A stretch of DNA of 64,000 nt, taken from assembly GCF_000403435.2 (NCBI RefSeq), contig NZ_KE159708.1, positions 301,295-365,294 on the forward strand, in the 5' to 3' direction. Positions 58,959-64,000 of the stretch are shown here, piece by piece; the first letter of the stretch is position 1, and each line of letters opens with the position of its first letter. Under the pieces are notes generated by a model. That model ran no database searches. It saw only the letters and a list, made by a program, of their open reading frames with translations, and was not told the origin of the DNA. The DNA comes from Oscillibacter sp. 1-3 (GTDB taxonomy: Bacteria > Bacillota > Clostridia > Oscillospirales > Oscillospiraceae). The translations under genes and the position numbers were made by a program.

Positions 58959-61502
58959 ATGGCATCGATCAGCGGCACCAGCAGTTCCAGCGCCAACAGC
59001 ATATACGGCACCAGAAATGTCATCAGCGGCCTTGCCAGCGGCATGGATACGGAGAGCATGATCGAAAATGCAATCTCCGGTTATAAGACCAAAATCTCCG
59101 GTCTGAACCAGCAGCTCACCAAGCTGGGCTGGCAGCAGGAGGCCTACCGGGACATCATCGGCAAAATGGCAAGCTTCAGCTCCAAGTACACCTCTTATAC
59201 CTCCAGCACCAACCTGATGTCCAGCACCTTTTTCAATCAGGCGGTGCGGGCGGTGGCCAACGGAGCCAACGCCGCCAAGGTGGCGGCCTCCGGCAGGGGC
59301 ACCAGCGACGTGGCCATCAACGGCGTGCGGCAGCTGGCTACCGCCGCCACTTACAAGCTCAGCGGCTCCGCGCTGCTGGGGGGCACGGGCAGTGAGTACG
59401 CCGCCGCCGCCGGCACCGAGAGCTTTGATCTGGACAAGATGACTGTCAGCAGCTTCAGCGGCACTATGAACCTGACCTACGGCAGTAACCAGTACCTGTC
59501 CTTCACGTTCAGCGAGAGCGACGCGTTCAACAGCATAGAAGAATTGGCGGAGAACATGCAAAAGCAGCTGGAGAACCAGACTATCAGCCTCTCCGGCGGC
59601 GGCAGCAAAAAGGCCTCCGAGATGGTGAGCGTGGAAGTCGACAAGGTGAGCAACACCATCTCCTTTAAGGATAAGGCCAACAACCAGGTCTATATCAGCA
59701 GCGTCAGCGACAGCATGACGGAGGCCTTTGCCGTCAGCACCGGCGAGGGAAATAAATCCTTCCGGGTGAAGTCTCTCACCAAGGAAGTGGACAGTGTGGA
59801 CTATCTCAGTGATTCTCCTCTGAGCATTACCCTGGACGGCGTGACCAAGAGCGTCAAGATGCCGACCAAGGAAGATATTATCAACCAGCTCAAGGCCCAG
59901 GCGGAAGAGGAGAGCAAGAAGCCGGACGGGGACCGGGACAAGGTGCAGGCCATCAGCGACCTCATTGAGAAGCTTGGCAAGGGTGCGGAGCTGACCGATG
60001 ACGAGAAGCAGATGCGGACCGACGCCTATATGGACGCGCTGCAGGGCGGAATTGACAAGGCATTCGGCACGCTGGAAGGCGGCGCCAAAAAGCTGGAGGT
60101 TAAGAACCTCTCCACAGAGAGCGGAAAAATCCAGCTGCAGTTCGAGGCCGGCCAGAAGGGCTCTTCCTTCGCGGTTTCCTCCAGCAAGGGCAAGTCCATG
60201 GGCTTTGGCGATACACAGCTGACCAGCTACCTCAATACCAACAAGACGCTGAAAGACCTGCTGGGCGAGGAGGGCCTCAAGGGCCTGGAGACCGGCACCG
60301 ACAAGGATGGAAACACCATCTATGCTCTGGAAATCAACGGCGTGAAAATCGGCGACTTCACAGAGAAGACAGAGCTGAGCACCATTCTCAGCCGCATCAA
60401 CAGCAACAAGGAAGCCGGCGTCAACGTCACCTACTCCAAGCTCACCAACGAGTTCACCTTTACCGCCAAGGAGACCGGCACTGCCGGACAGATCGAGTTC
60501 AGCGACAAGGGCTTGGGCGGCAAGCTGTTCGGCGGCGCGAAGCAGACCACCGAGGGCCAGGACGCAATTTTCACCGCCACCGTTGACGGCAAGGTGATGG
60601 AGCTGACCCGCAGCTCCAATATCATCGATTTCGACGGCCTCACCGTCACCCTCAAGGGCGAGTTTGGATATAAGCAGGAGGTGGACGCCGACGGCAATCC
60701 GGTGCTGAACGAGAAGGGCGAGCCCAAGTATACCAACGAGCTGGACCCGACCGCGGAGAAGATCACCTTTACCTCCAGCGCCGATTCCGATAAAATCGTG
60801 GATGCCATCAAGTCCTTTGTCAACGACTACAACGAGATGATCACCCAGATTAAGGAGGCCTACTCCACCCTGCCCCTCCAGACCGCCAGCAAGCAGTATT
60901 ACGAGCCCCTGACCGACGACGACAAGGAGGGCATGAGCGAGAGCGCCATTGAACAGTGGGAGGAAAAGGCCAAAACAGGCCTGCTGTTCGGCGACCGGGA
61001 TCTGTCCAGCCTGTACAGCCGTCTGACCTCCGCCGTGTCCATGTACGGACAGGACGGCGCGGACTTGAAGGCCGCGGGTATCACCGTGAATTACAGCAAC
61101 GGCCTGAGCACGCTGTCCTTTGATGAAAACACCCTGCGGGATACGCTGGACAGTGACCCGGACCGGGTGCGGGACATCTTCGTCAAGAGTAAGAGCAGCG
61201 GCGCCGACACCAACGGCATAGTAGCCGCCATTAAAGAGCCCCTGGACGTCTTCGGCGCCACCACCGGCGCCACGAAGGGCACGCTGGTGGAAAAGGCGGG
61301 TTCTCCGCTGGCTCCCACGACGATCTATTCCAACTATATCCAAAAGCAGATGGACAATCTGAATACACAGATTGAGAAGTGGCAGGATAAGATGTCCGAT
61401 CAGGTGGACTACTACACCACCCAGTTCACCCAGCTGGAGCAGCTGATCGCCCAGATGAACTCCCAGAGTTCCACGCTGTCCCAGATGATGGGCGGCTATT
61501 GA
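58959..61502 (+). CDS. fliD: Flagellar filament capping protein FliD
   Basis: Filament cap protein (HAP2), 847 residues, longer than most FliD proteins. N-terminal ISGLASGMDTESMIENAI and C-terminal coiled-coil NYIQKQMDNLNTQIEKWQDK, both typical, frame a large variable middle (about 200-650). It helps flagellin to fold at the tip. GGGAGTGGA precedes the ATG. fliS follows after 18 bp. Confidence 0.93.
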   Translation: MASISGTSSSSANSIYGTRNVISGLASGMDTESMIENAISGYKTKISGLNQQLTKLGWQQEAYRDIIGKMASFSSKYTSYTSSTNLMSSTFFNQAVRAVANGANAAKVAASGRGTSDVAINGVRQLATAATYKLSGSALLGGTGSEYAAAAGTESFDLDKMTVSSFSGTMNLTYGSNQYLSFTFSESDAFNSIEELAENMQKQLENQTISLSGGGSKKASEMVSVEVDKVSNTISFKDKANNQVYISSVSDSMTEAFAVSTGEGNKSFRVKSLTKEVDSVDYLSDSPLSITLDGVTKSVKMPTKEDIINQLKAQAEEESKKPDGDRDKVQAISDLIEKLGKGAELTDDEKQMRTDAYMDALQGGIDKAFGTLEGGAKKLEVKNLSTESGKIQLQFEAGQKGSSFAVSSSKGKSMGFGDTQLTSYLNTNKTLKDLLGEEGLKGLETGTDKDGNTIYALEINGVKIGDFTEKTELSTILSRINSNKEAGVNVTYSKLTNEFTFTAKETGTAGQIEFSDKGLGGKLFGGAKQTTEGQDAIFTATVDGKVMELTRSSNIIDFDGLTVTLKGEFGYKQEVDADGNPVLNEKGEPKYTNELDPTAEKITFTSSADSDKIVDAIKSFVNDYNEMITQIKEAYSTLPLQTASKQYYEPLTDDDKEGMSESAIEQWEEKAKTGLLFGDRDLSSLYSRLTSAVSMYGQDGADLKAAGITVNYSNGLSTLSFDENTLRDTLDSDPDRVRDIFVKSKSSGADTNGIVAAIKEPLDVFGATTGATKGTLVEKAGSPLAPTTIYSNYIQKQMDNLNTQIEKWQDKMSDQVDYYTTQFTQLEQLIAQMNSQSSTLSQMMGGY

Positions 61503-61520
61503 TAAAGAGTGCCACATAAA

Positions 61521-61898
61521 ATGGAAATGCGAGGCTTCCAACAGTATAAGGAACAAAGCATCAACACCATGACCCAAGGCGAGCTGCTTCTCCTATTGTA
61601 CGACGAGCTGGTTAAGCGGCTGACTCAGGCGGAGCTGGCGCTGGGCAAAGAGAATTGGCCCTTGTTTGAAGCCTCCGTCCAGCGCGGGATTGATATTATC
61701 AACTATCTGGACCAGACGCTGGATAAGCAGTATCCCATCAGTGCCAACCTGACTCAGCTCTACGAGTATTTTACCTATGAGCTGGGCCGGGTGAAGATTG
61801 GCCGCCGGAGCGACCCGCTGACCCATGTGGAATCCATGGTGAGGGAACTGCGGGAGGCCTTTCGGGAGGCGCAGAAAAACGGGGAATCCGGGAGGTAG
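61521..61898 (+). CDS. fliS: Flagellin chaperone FliS
   Basis: A 125-residue four-helix chaperone that guards flagellin before export. Family pattern: YKEQSINTMTQGELLLLLYD near the N-terminus and INYLDQTLD later. The start at 61521 is preferred from domain limits; an in-frame GTG four codons earlier is possible. Follows fliD, as usual. Confidence 0.9.
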   Translation: MEMRGFQQYKEQSINTMTQGELLLLLYDELVKRLTQAELALGKENWPLFEASVQRGIDIINYLDQTLDKQYPISANLTQLYEYFTYELGRVKIGRRSDPLTHVESMVRELREAFREAQKNGESGR

Positions 61899-61906
61899 GT
61901 GCCAAA

Positions 61907-62293
61907 ATGGAAGCGTCGACGCTGCTGGATGCCCATGTGCAGGCGAAGCGGATTTACAATCTGCTCAATGAGGTGATGGATGTCTCCCGACAGATGGCGG
62001 AGGCCATGGACCGGAATGACCAGGTGGCCATCCAGATGCTGGTCTCCATGCGGGAGGAGCCGATTCACAAGCTCCGCCAGGCCCGCCGGGTCTTGAAGGA
62101 GCAGCGGGAAGCCCTGGAGCCGGAGACAGCCCGGCGGCTCACCCAGCTGCTGAACGGAGAGGAGGCGGAGACAGAGGCGGAGGCGCCTCTGGCGGCTCAG
62201 GTCGGAGCCAACCGCCGCCTGCTGGCGCAGATCCTGGAGCTGGACCAGGTGCTGAACCGCAAGATGACCCGGGAGAAGTCCGTCTACAAATAA
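61907..62293 (+). CDS. FlgN/FliT-like helical flagellar protein
   Basis: A 128-residue all-helical protein, charged and rich in Glu, Arg and Gln, without strong sequence motifs. Position right after fliS suggests FliT or FlgN, the chaperones for FliD or FlgK/FlgL. GGAGGTAGG precedes the ATG. The exact class is uncertain because these chaperones diverge quickly. Confidence 0.55.
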   Translation: MEASTLLDAHVQAKRIYNLLNEVMDVSRQMAEAMDRNDQVAIQMLVSMREEPIHKLRQARRVLKEQREALEPETARRLTQLLNGEEAETEAEAPLAAQVGANRRLLAQILELDQVLNRKMTREKSVYK

Positions 62294-62297
62294 AGTT

Positions 62298-62328
62298 CAG
62301 GCGCCGGCCCAAGCCGGGCCGGCGCCTG
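62298..62328. terminator. Hairpin between convergent fliD-operon and peptidase genes
   Basis: Perfect 13-bp GC-rich stem (62298-62310 with 62316-62328), 5-nt loop, 4 bp after the last gene of the fliD operon. No clear T tract on the plus side; may act in both directions. Confidence 0.6.
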
Positions 62329-62340
62329 TCCCATCGGCTG

Positions 62341-63297
62341 TCAGCCGGTATTGGACGGATTTTGAGAGATGACCCACAGCGGCGCCCCATCTGAGGTGCT
62401 GCGGGAGAGCTCGTCCAGAATCAGTTCCGGCTCCCACTCCATAAGGCTCCGCTCCTCGCTGTTGGGGTCGGCCACCAGGATGTTTCCGCTGAGGGTCACC
62501 CCCCGGAGGACGATGAAATGTCCGCCCTGGGTGAAATGTCCGGGTCCCATGAGGGCCACCAGGAGATTGCCGCCCAGCAGGGCGTCCATCAGGGCATCCG
62601 GCGTCCGCTCCCGGAAGGAGGCGGCGGTAAGGCCGAATTCGGCGGCCAGACCCTGCACAACGGAGAGGTAGGAGCCGCCTCGTTTGGCCCAGTACCCCAG
62701 AGATACCGCCAGCTGGGCCATCTGAAGGGGATCGGTGTCCGCCTCGGTCATGCTGCTGACCACAATGGCCATGGCCGTGGGGCCGCAGCCATAGCGGCCA
62801 ATGTCGTCGGTGCCGTAGGGCTGTTCCGCCCAGGTTTCACTGCCCTGGTTGAAATAGACAATAGGAATGGTTCCGCCGGTCAGGATTTCCTGGCCGTTGA
62901 TTACGTTTAACTCTGTGACTGCAGGGTCGGCGGCGGGGCCGCCGTCCGTCAGAGCCGGATCGTCGGCCAGCTGGATGTCCTCCTCCGGCAGAGGCTCTTC
63001 TTTGGGGGCCGTGAGGCGGGACCAGAGGACAGTGGCCTGAACCCCGGCTGCCGCGATGCGGCGGGAGACCCGCCGGTGGGCCTCCTCAGAGGCCTGGGAG
63101 AGGGCAGCTGCGGCGCGGCCGCAGGCTTGGGCCGCAGCCTGAGCGCCCTGCCGGACAGGCGCGGTGATCTGCTCATAGACAGCAGGGGCAAAAAAAGAAC
63201 AGGCCGCCAGCTCCACAGTTCCGACGCAGAGGACGGCCAGCAGGATAATCAGCAGCAGGTTCCGTTTGGTCCGGCTGGGGGAAGCTGATTTTTTCAT
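62341..63297 (-). CDS. Membrane-anchored C39-like cysteine peptidase
   Basis: A 318-residue protein. A basic N-terminus and a hydrophobic helix (about 13-33) anchor it to the membrane. A helical linker leads to a C39_2-type papain-like domain (about 130-310) with Cys 171 in RYGCGPTAMA, His 260 in GGHFIVLRGV and Asp 277 in VADPNS as the likely triad. Substrate unknown; it is thought to act outside the cell membrane. Divergent from the FtsE-type gene, with overlapping promoters. GGTGAG before the ATG. Confidence 0.8.
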   Translation of the reverse strand: MKKSASPSRTKRNLLLIILLAVLCVGTVELAACSFFAPAVYEQITAPVRQGAQAAAQACGRAAAALSQASEEAHRRVSRRIAAAGVQATVLWSRLTAPKEEPLPEEDIQLADDPALTDGGPAADPAVTELNVINGQEILTGGTIPIVYFNQGSETWAEQPYGTDDIGRYGCGPTAMAIVVSSMTEADTDPLQMAQLAVSLGYWAKRGGSYLSVVQGLAAEFGLTAASFRERTPDALMDALLGGNLLVALMGPGHFTQGGHFIVLRGVTLSGNILVADPNSEERSLMEWEPELILDELSRSTSDGAPLWVISQNPSNTG

Positions 63298-63328
63298 GAT
63301 CTCACCACCAAAAAATCCGAGATAACTC

Positions 63329-63358
63329 TTGCATGATACCCATGAACAATGGTATTAT
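63329..63358 (+). promoter_or_regulatory. Promoter of the FtsE-like gene
   Basis: TTGCAT (63329-63334), 18-bp spacer, TATTAT (63353-63358). It overlaps the divergent peptidase promoter, so use of one may hinder the other. Confidence 0.5.
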
Positions 63359-63383
63359 ATCAGAAGAGTACGTCGCTTTTCAA
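63354..63383 (-). promoter_or_regulatory. Promoter of the C39-like peptidase gene
   Basis: On the minus strand TTGAAA (63383-63378), 18-bp spacer, TATAAT (63359-63354), about 60 bp before the start codon. Confidence 0.6.
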
Positions 63384-63429
63384 GAGGGAAGGTACTCTCC
63401 GTCATCACTGAGGTACAGGAGCGCTGGCT

Positions 63430-64000
63430 ATGCCCACCATTACGCTGGAAAAGGTGACAAAATATTATAAGGTACAAAAGAAGCACCGCCGGGGCGAAAA
63501 TCGTGTGGAGATTGGCGTGGAGGACGTGGATCTCACTGTGGAGCAGGGAGAGTTCGTCTTTCTGGTCGGCAGCAGCGGGGCGGGAAAGAGCACCCTGCTG
63601 GACCTGATCTCCGGCAAGGTGAAGCCGGACAAGGGGACCGTCTCCCTGAACGGGAAGGACCTGGCGCGGCTGTTCCCCTGGAGCCACAACCAGACAGCGC
63701 TGCTGTTCGGCAAGGTGTGTCAGGAGCAGACGCTGGCCCGGAGGATCACGGTGGAGGAGAATCTGCGGATGGCCGCCATGATCGGCAGGCGCAGATTTGA
63801 GAGCGCAAAGCACATTGATGAGCGAATCCGGAAGGTACTGGGCCTGGTGGGGATGCGGGGCACGGAGAAAAAGTATCCCGGGGAGCTGTCCATCGGCGAG
63901 TGCCGCCGGGTGGAGCTTGCCAGGGCCATGATAAACAGCCCGCCCATTCTGGTGCTGGACGAGATTACAGCCAATCTGGACGACGACAACATCTGGGATA
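63430..64000 (+). CDS. ftsE: FtsE-type ABC transporter ATP-binding protein, cut by the window end
   Basis: The first 190 residues are visible. Motifs: EQGEFVFLVGSSGAGKSTLL with Walker A GSSGAGKST, a hallmark of FtsE; signature LSIGE; Walker B LVLDEITANLD. FtsE acts with FtsX to control peptidoglycan hydrolases at division or elongation. The region between Walker A and signature departs from ordinary FtsE (for example LFPWSHNQTALLFG), so a related ABC ATPase is possible. ftsX would be expected just beyond the window. AGGAG precedes the ATG. Confidence 0.75.
   Translation, partial: MPTITLEKVTKYYKVQKKHRRGENRVEIGVEDVDLTVEQGEFVFLVGSSGAGKSTLLDLISGKVKPDKGTVSLNGKDLARLFPWSHNQTALLFGKVCQEQTLARRITVEENLRMAAMIGRRRFESAKHIDERIRKVLGLVGMRGTEKKYPGELSIGECRRVELARAMINSPPILVLDEITANLDDDNIWD

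Noticed and set aside
58938..61577. Very long open frame antisense to fliD (and similar frames antisense to ftsH, flhA, fliF and the kinases)
   Set aside because: High-GC codon bias leaves antisense frames open by chance; the translations are His/Gly/Leu-rich, resemble no family, and lack ribosome-binding sites, while the sense frames are clear.

Overview
The window is a high-GC stretch of a motile, probably spore-forming Firmicute of the class Clostridia, most like the Oscillospiraceae (Oscillibacter/Flavonifractor-type gut bacteria). This is inferred from gene content: FliY rather than plain FliN, the CheC/CheD/CheV adaptation set, a FlbD and TIGR02530-type flagellar operon, Shine-Dalgarno sequences close to GGAGG, frequent TTG/GTG starts, and Spo0A-box-like sites. 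No rRNA, tRNA, CRISPR array, insertion sequence or replication origin was recognised.

Left part (1-16 kb): a minus-strand zinc-uptake cluster (Fur/Zur-type repressor, ZnuC ATPase, ZnuB permease), a sugar-nucleotide-type nucleotidyltransferase, a secreted SGNH hydrolase whose promoter carries two perfect Spo0A-like boxes, a DUF4173 membrane protein, a small-membrane-protein/DUF2975/HTH operon, a MarR-controlled heterodimeric ABC exporter, and a minus-strand operon of RlmB, a proline-rich degenerate P-type ATPase homologue and a protein of unknown function.

Middle part (16-29 kb): FtsH, a PAS hybrid histidine kinase, a 28-codon mini-gene, MnmA, a histidine kinase-like protein that seems to lack its phospho-acceptor histidine, and a minus-strand signalling operon of REC-HD-GYP-PAS-GGDEF protein, Hpt protein and double-receiver hybrid kinase. 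The last operon can plausibly make, break and respond through cyclic di-GMP. It is divergent from the flagellar operon.

Right part (29.4-56 kb): one very long plus-strand fla/che operon: flgB, flgC, fliE, fliF, fliG, fliH, fliI, fliJ, fliK, flgD, TIGR02530 gene, flgE, flbD, motA, motB, fliM, fliY, cheY, fliO, fliP, fliQ, fliR, flhB, flhA, fliA, two flgF/flgG rod genes, cheC, cheD, cheV and an EAL-like/HDOD gene. It starts from a sigma-A-type promoter followed by a structured leader with a terminator-like hairpin, and ends at a strong intrinsic terminator. CheA, CheW, CheB, CheR, FlhF, FlhG, FliL, flagellin and FlgM are not in the window and must be elsewhere or absent.

Right end (56-64 kb): a lower-GC nitrilase gene, a ParA plus ComFB-domain pair, the filament-cap and chaperone genes fliD, fliS and a FlgN-like gene, then a C39-like peptidase divergent from an FtsE-type ABC ATPase that is cut by the window edge. 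The most striking observations are the three tandem copies of a CheY-binding-like peptide inside FliY, the flgB leader, the degenerate P-type ATPase and the ParA-ComFB pair.
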